The position numbers and the translations under genes were made by a program. Source: Cornus controversa (Eukaryota; Streptophyta; Magnoliopsida; Cornales; Cornaceae). Taken from it: a stretch of DNA of 64,000 bases. Where the stretch lies: the NCBI GenBank assembly GCA_026545225.1, contig CM048845.1:77144033-77208032 (forward strand), given 5' to 3'. Below, piece after piece: positions 36,801-48,670 of this stretch. The notes under the pieces are model-generated. The model was not told the DNA's origin. It saw only the letters and a list, made by a program, of their open reading frames with translations, and did no database searches. Every line of letters begins with the position of its first letter. Within the stretch, counting starts at the first letter, position 1.

Positions 36801-37822
36801 TCTATATAGTGAAATCTAACTCTCCGTGGACGTAGGCTTGTTTAGCCGAACCACGTATAATTCTTGGTTTATTCTTTTAAATTGCTTCGTGCTTGTTTAC
36901 TTATCGTCACATCGTAATATTTGGTGATACGTGATTGGAGACTTTTTTTTTTTCTCAACAATATCCGTTGTAAACCAGAGCTGATGTTAATTTCGCATAC
37001 TTTGTTTCTCTCTGCATTTAAATAGGTCTCGTCTCTTTGTTTAACATTCTAACCTTGACACTAAAGGACATTATTATATCATATCTTTTTAGATGTATGC
37101 TTTCATAAATTATTTGTCAACTGACATGATTCAGTTGCTTGTATGGACCTTGTTAATGACAAATAGCTTCGTTTAGTGGACCCATAATATAATTATCCAT
37201 TTAAAAGAATATGAACAATTTTAGCCGTTTCCAGTGTTCATGACTTTAGGGATTTGATGATTCCAATGCCCGGACATACTCTTGCCCAACAAACATGAAG
37301 AAATTTGGGAGGTGCATCCCACTAAAGGAAAAAATAAAATCAAGAGTGCTCAAGTGGTATTGAAATTTGCATTGTTCATTAGTGAAATCCTCTATAGTTT
37401 TGGTAGGGTATGTAATCTATTCTTTTTTGTTGCATCTCTATACAGGAACTGTAATTTTTTTTTCCCTTCTGAGTGACAACTGAAAACGTGCAAGTATAAG
37501 CTTGTAAGGCTGCTTATAAATTATATTCTTCTTGCAGCCTGTAGGAGAAAGTGATTTTTCAACAGTTGCATTTGACGCACCTGACTTATTCATGCGTTGC
37601 AGCTTCGAAGGAAAATCAAATAATCAGAGCTGTTTATTTATGTTGACCAATAACAGTTCTGAATCTAAAAGTGATGGTGTTGTATGGAAAGTACCTTGTG
37701 GAAATAAGGAACACGCCACAGCTGTGTCCACTGTTACTTTTCTTTCAGCTGGTGTATCGGCTCTTTTAATTGTCTTGACATCCATCTATAAATCAGACAT
37801 TCAGAACTATGGAAAAAAGTGA
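27806..37822 (+). CDS. PIGX: PIG-X homologue, GPI mannosyltransferase I subunit (four exons)
   Basis: Exons are 27806-27913, 28120-28510, 28594-28760 and 37538-37822; all are GT-AG and in frame, giving 316 residues. The start yields an ER signal peptide (about 1-28, NLIVGIQLIFLAGIGSC core). The lumenal part carries the family motif HRHLIGEGSHRHL, then RLPSGIFADPFELQ, LPLHARYP just before the third intron and PDLFMRCSFEGK just after it. One membrane segment lies at about 283-306, followed by a short cytosolic tail. PIG-X (Pbn1 in yeast) partners the catalytic PIG-M and stabilises the enzyme adding the first mannose to the GPI anchor in the ER. Intron 3 is 8.8 kb because of nested copia elements in it; intron 1 (206 bp) and intron 2 (83 bp) are short. 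An upstream non-coding exon cannot be excluded. The fit of exon 3 to exon 4 across the elements suggests the gene is functional. Confidence 0.88.
29616..29741. repeat. short 5' terminal repeat of outer copia, in inverted orientation
   Basis: About 100 bp (29631-29730) is the reverse complement of 36844-36943 in the 3' LTR, framed by TGTTGAGA and TCTCAACA, yet it is followed directly by a correctly placed primer-binding site. A normal 5' LTR would be a direct repeat of about 559 bp. Confidence 0.8.
30697..30947 (-). repeat. LTR of inner copia (3' LTR in element orientation)
   Basis: About 251 bp, nearly identical to the partner LTR at 35446-35697 with about seven internal differences. Confidence 0.88.
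35446..35697 (-). repeat. LTR of inner copia (5' LTR in element orientation)
   Basis: A 252-bp direct repeat of the other LTR with TG...CA ends, adjoining the primer-binding site. Confidence 0.88.
36402..36960 (+). repeat. 3' LTR of outer copia element (about 559 bp)
   Basis: A purine tract AGGGAGAT precedes TGTTGGGTTGG, the usual copia 3' LTR start. The LTR ends CTCAACA and is followed by host intron sequence. Confidence 0.7.
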
Positions 37823-39000
37823 AACAATCTTAGATAGTGATCATTTTTCTCTTTGCTTGATAACATTGCCATTTTACAACTGTGGGCCTTGTTTCTTGTT
37901 TCTGCATCTCATATTGTCTCAACTCTTTAGCATCAGATCGACCTTAGAGTGCTCGTCACTGAAAGGTTGTTAAGATTTTGAGTATCAGTTTTCTCATTGA
38001 AATGATGGCCCCTTTTACATGCGTGGCTGTGCGTCTGTTCTATTCAGTTCTTCAGCTGTTAAAACTGTTTGATCTGTTTGGATATTGTAAATAAAGAGGG
38101 AATAAAGGCAGAAACTGAATATAGATGAGTTTCAATGCAACCTTTTTGAAAGAGTGTTTTGCTAAAAGGGAGGATGTATTGAGATTTAATAGGAAAAGCC
38201 ATCCTCCAACTGCTTATGGAGAAAAAATGAGTCTACGAAATTGGCTATATCTGGAAAGAGGCCTCAACACTATAAACTGGTTTCTCTGCCTATTCGATTT
38301 ATAATGGCAATCATGAATGTTAATATTTTACTTGGATTTGCTTTATGTCATTAGTTTTGGCATGATCTGCAAGATGAGGTAGCCAGAATTTGATTATTTG
38401 CCAGCTCTATATATATATATATATGCTGTAACAGTATGGGTGAGAGACAGTTAACCATTTGATGAATCCCCAGCATATTGGATTACATTCCAGAGGGAGG
38501 TCAATAATATAAAAGACTGCATTAAGTTATAAGGAGCTAATTTGAAGACAGGCTCCCTCCAACAACCACTAGCAATGTTAATTTTAGAAAAAAAAACATC
38601 CAAGGCAGTCTTTTTGAACATATAATGTGTTAATACAACAATGGAAGATGTTGGTTTCTAAAAAATAAATAAATCAACAGTGTCATTCATTGATCAAACA
38701 GATGTCAAGAACTCGAAAGAATTATATATATTTTTTTTACTGATTGAAATAAAACGGTTATTAAGAACAAGCCATGACACACCCACAGAACCCAACACCA
38801 ATCTACACAAGACACAATCCCCACCCCACGATTTGAAATAGCCTATGTTACCATATCATAAAATTATCACACAACTCAGACTTAAAAGAGTGGTTCCTTC
38901 CAGTCAGCCTTGCATCGCCAAACCACATAAAACCGCAGACGTCAGCAGATAGATTGCATCTTTTCCATGAGCACATCCTGTGTTCTTTCCATGATCCAGA
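37823..39000. other. convergent 3' region between PIG-X and SYP2
   Basis: The two genes point toward each other across 1.18 kb that must contain both 3' UTRs. It includes an (AT)n run near 38408-38424. No other gene is supported. Confidence 0.6.
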
Positions 39001-42000
39001 TTACGCTGCAAGTACTACGATCACAATAAGGAGCACAATACCGAATATCACCAACAGCAAGCAGGTCTGCATTGAAAATAAAAAAAGGTTAACAGAAATA
39101 CCAGGTACGTGAAGAATGATCATTTGGTATCAAATATACATAAATTTAATTATTCATTGGTAGGTCTAGCCCCATAAATAATGAATTGCCACTCGAGCAG
39201 ATTACAAAGCAGGCATATCTGAATCCCACTTTTGTTACAAAGCTTAACCAAAAGAGTTTTCTCAATGAACTAGAAGTCCATTACAAGAATATCTTATAGA
39301 GATCCTGACAAAGCAACGCCCATAAACTAATAAAAACAAAAGATTAAAACTTGTAAACATCACAGAGCTTGCACACACGACCAGCGAAAACACTAACGGA
39401 AATCTCTCAATGGCAACATAGCAGGCTAGCAGCAGTGTTTTTCATCTTTTGATAATGGAACCAACTACAACTCTCCCAGCCTCCCACATGTAAAAATATT
39501 AGTATATTCCCTTAATTTCATTAATAAGCTCACTATGAAGCAATGCCAACAATCAATGGTGCTTTGCACCTTAACACATCCTTTTATCAAAAAAGAAATT
39601 AGAACTTGTCATAAATTACCAGAGACGAGTTTGATCTTTGGGTCTTAGCTGCTTTGACAAGTTGAGATTTTCCCTGTGCTGTTGCAGCATGAGCACCCTC
39701 GACATTGGAGCCAATATCATCTGAAAAATAAATTATATTGGATTTTGCAAACTGAACCAAATAAGAATTAAAAAAAAAAAAAGAGAGTATAAAAGTAGTA
39801 AATTCCCATAATTAAGGCCTGACTCACCGATCATAGCTCCTTGCTCATGGACCAACACTGCAAGATCTTTAAAAATTTCGTTCACCTCACCAATTTGTTG
39901 CTGGATTTCTTGTATTCCCTGCTCTCTTTCCTCAATTATTGCTTCATTGAAGACAATCTCATTGTCCAACAGCAAAACCTCCTGTCTGCAGCACAAATCA
40001 CTAGGAAACTAAGGGGACTTCACAGGACTACAAATCCAGTTCTCCAACAGAAAGACTCAAATTGAAATAAATAAATCATTTAATTAAGGTAGTTCCCCAA
40101 GTTTGTTCAAATAAGATTTGATGTATGGCATCATCTAACCAATGGTTAAAGAGCTTCACTCACGATATCCAATGTTATAAAACCATTAAAGTCATGGCTT
40201 TTGATTTTAATAATTTTTGGTTGGTAAAAAGAGTGCACATCTTTAATAAAGGGTGAAGGGAGAGGATTCTCTTTCAAAAATTCAATAAAATTTTAAGCTG
40301 TCATAAAATATTAACAAATTTCTACCTTTTCCTGTATAACTTCTCAAGTATTTAAGAATCTAACAATTGATTTAACCCAGTGGCGAAAAAAATGCTGAAA
40401 ACTAAGGACCCATTTGGTAACCATGTTTTCATTTTATTTACTGTTCTTTTCAGAAATTTAGGGAATATAAAACAAAAAGGTGGTTTGTATGTGTTCCTGG
40501 AAAAAGGCAAAGGAAGAAATGGGGGGATCATGTTCGGGGGACCATATTTAATGAGAGCCTCATCTTCTACTCTTAGCAGCCATAATTTAAGATCAAGATC
40601 AGCTCCAAGGGCAACAGCTTCATACTCATCTTCAATAAAATTTATAGATGAGGAAGAGGCAAACTCTGAAGAGACATAAGAGGATGTTGAGGGTTACAAA
40701 TCTTTTGATGGAGAAGATGATGAGAATAGATTGTTTGGTGAAGAGGATGATTTTTAGGTCCCTTAGGATTGTTTGGTTTTAAGAATGAAAACTGCTTTGG
40801 TTTCATGCACTATTAGTTTTTGGAATTTGATGTTTGGATTTATTTTTATGGTTATTGAATTCTTGAATGATATGGTTGGTGGATTTAATTTTTCATGTTT
40901 GATATTAATTTTTAGAATATTGATTATGACATGTGAATTAATTTATACTAATTTAATTTTTCAATTGTTCGCCTCGCTTCACTCAGGCTCGCGCCTCGCC
41001 TTGCGCCTAGGCTCCAAAGGACCTTGACCACCTAGGGCCTTTGATAACACTAGCAGCAACTTCTGGCTTCCAATTGTTTTTATCCCTAAACCTTTAAACT
41101 ATGCTCCTCTTTCTTCCTCAATCAGCATCCAACATATATTGTCCCACTGGTTTTATCTCGGGATATTTTGCAGAGATAATGTGGACAAAAAATTAAAGGG
41201 TAAAATACACTAACCTCTCCTGTGGTTTGCCCTAATTACACACAGGTGTTACGTTTGTAAAAAAGTTACACACCTCCCTCTTGTTCAAATATTGACTAAA
41301 ATGCCCTACAATCTATTGAAATGGTAAGGAACAACCATTTCCGAATAATGGGGGCATAATGGTCATTTCAACGTGTTGAAGGGAGGTGAGTGTAACTATT
41401 TTACAAACATAGCACCCGTGTGTAATTAGACCAAACCTAAGGGGAGGTCATTGTATTTTACCCAAAATTAAATTGCATGCATGTTAATCTGATTGATGAC
41501 GTCACATATGCATTTGTGAGTATAATTCCATCATCTGCAACATAAAATCTGGCTCATTAGATTGCAAGGGAAACACACAGATGCTTGCATGAAATGGGGT
41601 AAATTATAATGGAAAATCCCAATCACCCACGTTTTGAGAAAGAAGACAGGTCCTAGGAACTCAAGCAATCTTTTTGAAGAAATAATTCCTCTAATGAAAG
41701 GTTAGAAGTGATAATCAGATTAATTTTTGTGGTTTCGGATGTGGGGGAGCTGAATTATGGAATCCTAGGGATATTGGGATTTGGGAATAATCCTCTTCCT
41801 TGAAAGCAAAAGTACTTTATTCTTGCTCTTAAGTATAAATTTTATTGTAGCAATGGGGACTAGTGGAATAAAAAAAAAGTTGGCATCTTTTACACTAACA
41901 ATGATTTTATTAAGCAGTTGTGTCCGTTTTCTTTTTATAGATTGTGTGTATAATACAAACTAAAGATTCTCGGAAAATTCTGAAGCACAACCTAGCTAGC

Positions 42001-44541
42001 TTAGAACCCTTCCCCACCCCTCTTCTTATCTTCCAGACCTTGGGAAAAAAACAAGGAAGAAGAAGAAAAACCACCACCACAAAAAGAAAATATAGAGAAG
42101 AAAAGAAAAGAAAAGTAAATTCAACACCATCTAAGGTACTTGCATTATGTTACTTCATAAAGACAGAATTTCTAAGAACAACAATAAGAAAGAGAACCAA
42201 TCAATTAAATTAATAGATAAATCATAACATGAGGAAAACTCACCTTCTAGATTCAACAAGTAGAGAACGTTGTTCTGCATTTTTTTCTGTACTTATGTCT
42301 AGCTCACTGGCTGTATAGCTGTCAAAATAATTTGAATGAGTCCATAAGTGACGTGGGCAGATGGAAATTTAGTTATGGAAAGAATAGCGCACTTGCAACC
42401 ACTAACATTAACTATTCGATGCCCAGAAATTGCCAACAAAATTTCTGAAAAAAAAATTAACATTTGATGGTTACAGCCAATGAACCATCATCCAGGGGAA
42501 GAGCTATGGTTACTTAGTAAAGGGTTACACCCCCACCCCCTCCTTTTCTTTTTCTCTCTTATATATATATGGTTACTGAGTAAAGGATTATTAATGGTAA
42601 TTTTACAAAAGAATGGCCCCTTGCGCACACACCCCCACCCCCACCCCAAAAAATTATTTCAAAACCATTATTTATGGTTACTTATTAATGGTAACATAAG
42701 TTTGCAAAAGAAAATTATGTGTGGCGTGTGGTCCCTTCAAAATCGATTGAACTTTGAAGTCTTACTTTTAAAAATCCAAATCTAGTGAAAAAAAAAAGTG
42801 TCAATTGTTCATACTAATACTCCAATCAACCACTGTTATTCAAAAGATTCAATTTAAAGGAACTTTCCAAACCTAACATCTTGACATTAATCCACCTACA
42901 ATAATTACCTGGAAGGAAGAACAGCTTGGGGAACAAAAGGAGTATATGCTGTCTCTCTCTCAGCTGCAAGCCGTTGGGCCTTCTGAAACTCTTTCAAAAC
43001 TGCTTGGAAATCTTTTGCAAGTTTAGCATCTGTAATCTTCTTGCTGGTCTGCACAACATCACACCATAGATATATATATGGATAAATGGGAAGATGGGTT
43101 GATAGATGGGTATATTCATATAGTGTAGATAGAGAGAGAGTTGAGTATCTTAAATGCTTCTCAAACGGAGGCAATAGATGGCTCCTTCATAATCACAAAG
43201 TAGGAACTTGAAAAAAAAAGAGATATGAAGGAGAGAACTCCCAGTAGCATATGAGCAGCGACTTAAAAGGGCAAACTTACACTAACTTCAGCATGATGAT
43301 CTGTTTCACTAGCTTGTTTTAGTTTAGATGAAGTATCCTTCACCAATTGCCCAATATGTAGCCTTGTCTTGTGCCTGCCAGTTCAGCAAACTCAGTGTGA
43401 GGACAACCACAAGATGAAAGTAATCATGCAACTCATTGCAAATGGTCAAAAGGAATAAAGAAAATAGTCATATATAAAGAAATTATGCAACTCATTGCAA
43501 AATCAGTATGAAGACCACCACAAGAACATTTTATCATGCAACTTGTTGCAAATGCTCAAAGGGAATTAAAAAATTTAGTCATATATAAAACTTCATGTAT
43601 CTAGGCGTACTTATTTCCTTTTATTTCAATTTCTGAGCTTTCATTCTTGATATTTCATATAATTTCAGAAGTTTAACTAAAAGCCTACGAGCAAATGCAA
43701 CAAAGTATGAAGCAAATTACAAATGCAACAACTAGCCTAATGATCCATTTAATTAGAAAATTCGAAAGCATATAATTATAGTGTCAAAACTTGTTTTGGA
43801 AGGGGGTGGGGCGGGGGGGAAGCACATTAAAAAAATACCACACGGAATATATTAGTTTGGTTCATTGATACTCAGAACAAGATTTATTTATCTGTTTGAC
43901 AAATCTTTGTTCATCTCACGATTGTTACTATTTCAGTAAATGTCACTAATTGTAGATAAAACTTGGTCCCGAGGAAATATACAATGTCAGCATGATAAAT
44001 GTTATCTTTGTTTTCTCTAAACCATCCAGGAACTGATTTCACCATGAAGGCGGAGATATTTACTCTTCTGGAAAGATAAGAGCTGGCTTTTCCTAAAATG
44101 TTAGTGAAGTAGGCCTATTCAATAATAAGCGTTTCGTTTAGATTGGCTAGTTGGGACTCGTGGACTACTTCATTTGGTGCAAGGTTAAGGACCAAGCTAG
44201 AGAGTTGAGAATAGAAATTAGTTGGCATTTAACAAAGGGATGGGGAGGGACAATTACAATGACCTCTCTGAGGTTAGGCATAATTACACAGACTTCCCCA
44301 TTAGTTAAAAAATTATCATTTACCTCCTTGAAATTTACACCTTTGTAACAGTCGACTTCAATGCTATTTACGCTGATGTCATCAAAATGAAATTTGTAAA
44401 ACGCAATTCTGTCCTTGTAAAGTATGTCAAGACACAATTGTCCAATTAATGTTGTGTGAAATTACAAGTATACCCTCATTGGCCCACTCCTCATATTTCT
44501 CCTTCCTCATTCTTTTCTTCTTCCTTACAGAAACCCTAATC

Positions 44542-44584
<43 letters not shown>

Positions 44585-46124
44585 TCTCCCAAATCTCTTT
44601 GTTTTCATCTATTAGGCTTTGTTTCATCCAAGGTGTGACAGTAACAAACCCTATTCAATATCAATTAGAAACTAAGTAATGATAGTCTATTAGCATCTGT
44701 TAGCCCTTCGTGGTCCAAATCCAAGGTTACAAAAATTCCTCCTAGTCCGTTGTCCACTTCACATATGGTTTCTTCCTTCATTAATACTCTTACTCTCCCT
44801 TATTTCCTATGAAAAGGCATTCTTCTTTTGAGAGTATTTGGCCTCTTGCATCATAATCATCCTTGTTTACAAACTTTGTTAGGCTAAGGATTCTTGCCTT
44901 TTCCATGTTATAAGCTCTATTGATCTTCTTTTTGCTTTTTTTCTTTTTTGAATAAGTGAAAGTCAAATTGATCTTTTAGAAGACAGACTGTTTACAGAGT
45001 ACAGACTGTTCTTAGTCAATGTGTTACTCATCAAAAGTCCCCTTAATCATTTAATTATTTATTAATTGATTCTCCTCAGATTCATTTGGGATTTTGGCAG
45101 CAACAATTTATGTGGCCTGATTCTTTATCCCCTGGTTGAATTTTTTTTTGATTTCTTGAGACATTAAACATGGTCAAAACTAGGAGAATGAAGGGTCATC
45201 ACCTGCTTGCCTATTTGGTCATTCGGCCACTACCTCAAATGGGACCCTCTCCCTACGCTTTTGGGGGCAATAGTGATTCATTCGACAGCATTTGTTCTAA
45301 ATTCTTATGCTTTAGCCTTTAGGCTTTTGGCTAATAGCGGGCACTGGAATACATTTTGCATGCACGTCAAGTCTTCAGAGTTTTTGTGACTTTTTCCTAG
45401 CAAATTATCAATGCATTTTCTTTATGGAACTTCAACCATCTACCTTCAACCTGAATGTGGTGGTGGTCAATTTAAGATAAAGGTGTATGTGCCAACAAAT
45501 TAAAGAGATTTGATGGCAAATAGCTGAGGATGAGTTCAAGACTACATTGTGTCACATAATAACTTCTATAAACCAAAAGCGTTGCTGACAAAGGTGTAAC
45601 ACTTATTCCCATTCCCAAACAAAAGTAAATTTCCTATTTATATATTTGCCATTCAATTCAGACTTTTGAACCATCCAATCACTAGAATTTCTCAACATAC
45701 CCCAAGTTAACATACTATACATATTAGACGTTCGTTCAAAACTCATTATTCAGAGCCACTTACAAAAGCAACAATCTTGTAACAACCTCATGCTGAACCA
45801 ATTCAACCGGAAAATTAAACCAACTAAAAATTCATATATATATACAATATATATAATATACTCAACCAAGTCAAACCTAAATTTGACGCAAATCAGGCAT
45901 GAAAAAAAAATGAAAATTCAAGGCGATGGCACTCACAGCTTGTCACGGAGCTCAGCCGTGTCCTTAGGTGTTCCAAGGGTATTGACCAGCCTCTGAAACG
46001 TAGAGACGGCGGTGTTGATTTGAAAAATTCCCGAAGCAACGGCTTGGGTTGGGTCTTGTTTGCCATTGATGTAACCTCTCCTTGAAGCCAAAGGACGACC
46101 GGCTTCAAGATCTTGAAAGCTCAT
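39001..46124 (-). CDS. SYP22: SYP2-type Qa-SNARE (VAM3/PEP12-like syntaxin), seven exons
   Basis: Exons in transcription order are 46124-45937, 43374-43281, 43048-42909, 42318-42244, 39985-39828, 39720-39620 and 39066-39001. All junctions are GT-AG and in frame, giving 273 residues (Arabidopsis SYP22: 268). The start [17 protein letters not shown] matches SYP2 proteins. The N-terminal Habc three-helix domain spans about 30-135 ([36 protein letters not shown]). The SNARE motif spans about 170-230 ([19 protein letters not shown]) with the zero-layer glutamine at about Q214 in HEQG, followed by [12 protein letters not shown]-terminal anchor ([17 protein letters not shown]) ends the protein, so it is tail-anchored. 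SYP2 Qa-SNAREs pair with VTI11, SYP5 and VAMP727 for fusion at the prevacuolar compartment and vacuole. SYP21, 22 or 23 cannot be separated by eye. Introns 1 and 4 are expanded by repeats. Confidence 0.95.
40380..41051 (+). mobile_element. possible hAT-type transposon 3' fragment
   Basis: The plus strand encodes a Ser-rich then acidic tail ([20 protein letters not shown], interrupted by a stop, then [23 protein letters not shown]), resembling C-termini of plant hAT transposases. It is followed by GCCTCGCC/GCGCC-rich subterminal repeats and an end that, reversed, reads TAGTGTTATCAAAGGCCC. No matching left end or 8-bp duplication was found. The tail match is from memory. Confidence 0.4.
41198..41463. 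mobile_element. MULE-type MITE, copy with perfect TSD (266 bp)
   Basis: The ends GGGTAAAATACACTAACCTC and, reversed, GGGTAAAATACAATGACCTC begin inverted repeats that stay alike for more than 70 bp, covering most of the element. The 9-bp duplication AAAATTAAA flanks it at 41189-41197 and 41464-41472. This is the clearest member of the family also seen at 1788 and 4142. It lies inside SYP2 intron 4 and codes for nothing. Confidence 0.88.
43393..43589. repeat. about 111-bp tandem duplication
   Basis: Two diverged units begin CAGTGTGAGGACAACCACAAG (first 20 bases diagnostic) and CAGTATGAAGACCACCACAA and both end TAGTCATATATAAA. Confidence 0.75.
44247..44340. mobile_element. single MULE-type terminal repeat, partner missing
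   Basis: GGGACAATTACAATGACCTC followed by TCTGAGGTTAGGCATAATTA matches the left end of the MULE-type MITEs in this window, but no reversed partner end or 9-bp duplication is visible nearby. It is probably a truncated copy. Confidence 0.5.
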
Positions 46125-46147
46125 ATCTCTAAACCCTAACAGTTCTC

Positions 46148-46195
<48 letters not shown>

Positions 46196-46285
46196 ACTGT
46201 ATATATATAAGGGTATTCCAGCAGTGATCGGAAGGTAAGAAAGTTAGGTTAGGGCAGGAGATGAAAAGAAAGCGATGATTGAGGT

Positions 46286-46324
<39 letters not shown>

Positions 46325-47282
46325 ACGCTGCTTTGAATCCTTTAATGGGCTTTTCAGAGAGGGGCTTTGTACGCTCCGTTGTTTATTCGTTGCCGGCACG
46401 TCAATGTGAACTAACAATGTGACACGTGGATATTGGATGATAAAAATGGGGGAAAAACAATTTAAATGTGCACTTAAAGATCTTAAATTACTAATTATAA
46501 ATAATAAAAATTAAAAAAATATTACATTACAATTATATGCAAATTTATAATTTATTAAATTAAAGTGCTATGTTAGGCATAAGGTCTATTAAGATATATT
46601 GTATTCAATCATTGGTAACTTGTAGTTTGGTAATAATTGCGGGTTTTAAAAGGATTAATTTTGGGAGGAGGACACTTTCTTTATCCAAAATTAAAAAAGA
46701 AAAGTTAGGTAAGATACTTATTATTTAATGAATAATTATTGTTTATTTAAATAGACTAAATTTCAACCAAAAAAAAAAATTACTTCAGCTAACTTTCATG
46801 ACTCAGTATTCTTCATATGTGGAAAAAAAATGTTAATATAAGAAAAGACATTTTGGTAAACAAAAAATATATTGATCATTATATGAAATATATAATATTT
46901 TTTTATCAATTTCTGACTGCCATCAAATGACAAATAAATATTTGCAAAATTTTGTAAAAGTTTGAGTTTCTTACAAAATTAGTTGTACAGTGAATAATTT
47001 GTAGAAAAAAAAAAACATTTCAAGGATAGCTTTTTGTAGTTTATCCATATAAATAGTGACTAAATTATTCTAGATATTGTAGGGTATGTGACAGGGGAAG
47101 CTCACCATTTTTTCATATAATTCTAAATATTTTACTTAATTTAACATTTAACTTTCATATAACTATAATTTAAAGAACTAAATGCATATTTGAGTAATTT
47201 TAAAATTTAAAAAAAAAAATAATAATAATACGATGTCTCTCGCACTTCAAGTATTACTCAGATGGAGGGAAATAGTTAGTTA
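46125..47282. other. SYP2 leader and promoter region
   Basis: On the SYP2 side there is an (AT)n run (46164-46188) and a CT-rich leader-like tract read on the minus strand (GA run, 46291-46321). An ABRE-like ACACGTGG lies at about 46424-46431. The remainder is AT-rich with nothing recognised. Confidence 0.5.
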
Positions 47283-48670
47283 GTGGTTACGTTTCCTTTC
47301 CCTCCAATTTACTCTCCACTTTGGCGATTGAAAACCCTAAAATGAAAAGGGTACGAGTTTTTCAGTCTCCAATCCACCATTAACGATCTGAAATTCTCGG
47401 CAATGACGAGATAATGATTCGTCTAATCGGAACACATATCCAAGAAAATCCATTCTTTAGAGTTTCGTTCTCTGTCGACAAAGCAGAAGCTGGACTGTCT
47501 CTACATCTCTATATCGTTCCTCAGTACGTGAGTGTCATTCTTTCACTCGTTCTAATTCACAATTTGTATAGCTTGATACGATGTAATGGTTGTTGGGTTA
47601 TCTTGGGGTGTTGTAGTACATGTAAAGGTTTTCGTTTTGTGGCCATATATTTAGTACGGGTCTTTTATAAATTATGGATTGGAAATTGTTGTTTTGTAAA
47701 TTAGGGTTTTGTTGTTTGTTTGAGTTTGGGCTTTTGATTGCTTGAAATATGAGTTTATGGTTTTCAATTGAAACAAATGGAGTTCCGGAACAGTGGAGGT
47801 TGTTTTGGAATTCTTGTGTTTTTGTTGCAGTGCAATGGAGTCAAATATTAGATATGATATAGTTGTGAATTTTATGCAATGTACATCAAATTAGGAGGGA
47901 TGAGCGTGATAGATACTGTGGAATGGACATGCTGAGTGTTATTTGTGGTGTAGTACTTGCAGATCATCGTTCATCTGCTAGAATGATGCTCATTATGGAA
48001 TGTCTATTTCACGGGTCAAGAAGTAAAAATAGGTTCTGATAAGGATGTGATTATGGGATGAAAATATTCGAGGCACATGGGAACATTACCTATATCCTTG
48101 TGTACCTTAAATCTGGATCTTTTCAGTTGCAATTCACTTGGGCTGGGCCTTCAAAGTAAATATGAGACTGACCTCTTGTTTCGTAGCGAGATGTTATAGA
48201 GGGAATGGTATTGGTGGTGGTTATAGATGGGATGTCAATAATGTAATTAGGATTGGAGTAGTTCATGTGTTGGGACTTGGGGAGGTGTTCATAATGGTGT
48301 TGGGTTTGGGAGTAGTTCAAGTCCTGCTAACATGTATGGAGTCAGTACTGGTTGGGGTGATTCTGGTTCTGATTCTGATTCTGATTCTGATTATGGATAG
48401 GGTTTCAGATTTGGTTCTGGTTCTGGGAAATGAGGAGGCAAGGTTCTGGTGTTGCGATTTCTGCTATTTTTTATGGCATCAATGAGTTGTTGGGTGATAA
48501 AGGGACTTTTAGATTTAGTGGTAATAATGATGAACAGGGGCTGGCAGTGAGCCTGAGAGTAGGTTACTTCTTGTGATTAGGTTGCATCAGATGCTTGCAA
48601 TGTTGATGATGATTGTCAAGATAACAAGGAGTGGGACAAGTGTTTCACTTCTGTTTTTGAAGAGAACTAG
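47283..48670 (+). pseudogene. possible decayed gene of unknown family
   Basis: A leader-like AAAACCCTAAAATGAAAAG is followed by a short open stretch (FFRVSFSVDKAEAGLSLHLY), a possible GTGAGT donor at about 47528 and a TTGCAG acceptor near 47830. Further on come coding-like snippets in changing frames: FGSSSSPANMYGVSTGWG with a Ser-Asp repeat (48310-48398) and DDCQDNKEWDKCFTSVFEEN (about 48611-48670). Stops and frame shifts separate them. I do not recognise the family. It may equally be non-coding. Confidence 0.3.

Larger units (their letters stand above)
29616..36960 (+). mobile_element. outer Ty1-copia element (fossil) hosting a second copia
   Basis: The element begins TGTTGAGAAAAT and ends TTTCTCAACA, with flanks GTATC and ATATC (4 of 5 bases alike). 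A primer-binding site TGGTATCAGAGC lies at 29745-29756. Plus-strand parts are a UBN2-type gag with the CCHC knuckle CHRCREWGHIKKNC (about 30095-30631) and, beyond the nested element, a protease-like LDSGSSNYIC stretch and a pre-integrase-like region (about 35700-36133). A 3' LTR spans about 36402-36960. Integrase, reverse transcriptase and RNase H are not recognisable, so it is incomplete and broken. It lies sense to the host PIG-X gene. Confidence 0.8.
28761..37537 (+). other. PIG-X intron 3, 8.8 kb, carrying nested copia elements
   Basis: The donor is GTATGTG after the HARYP codons and the acceptor is CTTGCAG before PVGES. Without the retroelements the intron would be about 1.4 kb; about 7.3 kb is inserted DNA. 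Confidence 0.85.
39986..42243 (-). other. SYP2 intron 4 with repeats
   Basis: A 2.26-kb intron holding an hAT-like fragment (about 40380-41051) and a complete MULE-type MITE (41198-41463). No exon is seen in it. Confidence 0.7.
43375..45936 (-). other. SYP2 intron 1 with repeats
   Basis: A 2.56-kb intron holding a two-unit tandem repeat, a single MULE-type terminal repeat, and a (CA)n microsatellite near 44545-44577. No exon is seen in it. Confidence 0.7.

Noticed and set aside
40380-40679. 99-codon open frame as a host gene in SYP2 intron 4
   Set aside because: It starts in repeat-like sequence, has a transposase-like tail and ends in a repeat terminus, so I treat it as transposon debris.
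44427-44627. Open frame with a run of alternating Val and Cys
   Set aside because: It is a translation of the (CA)n microsatellite.
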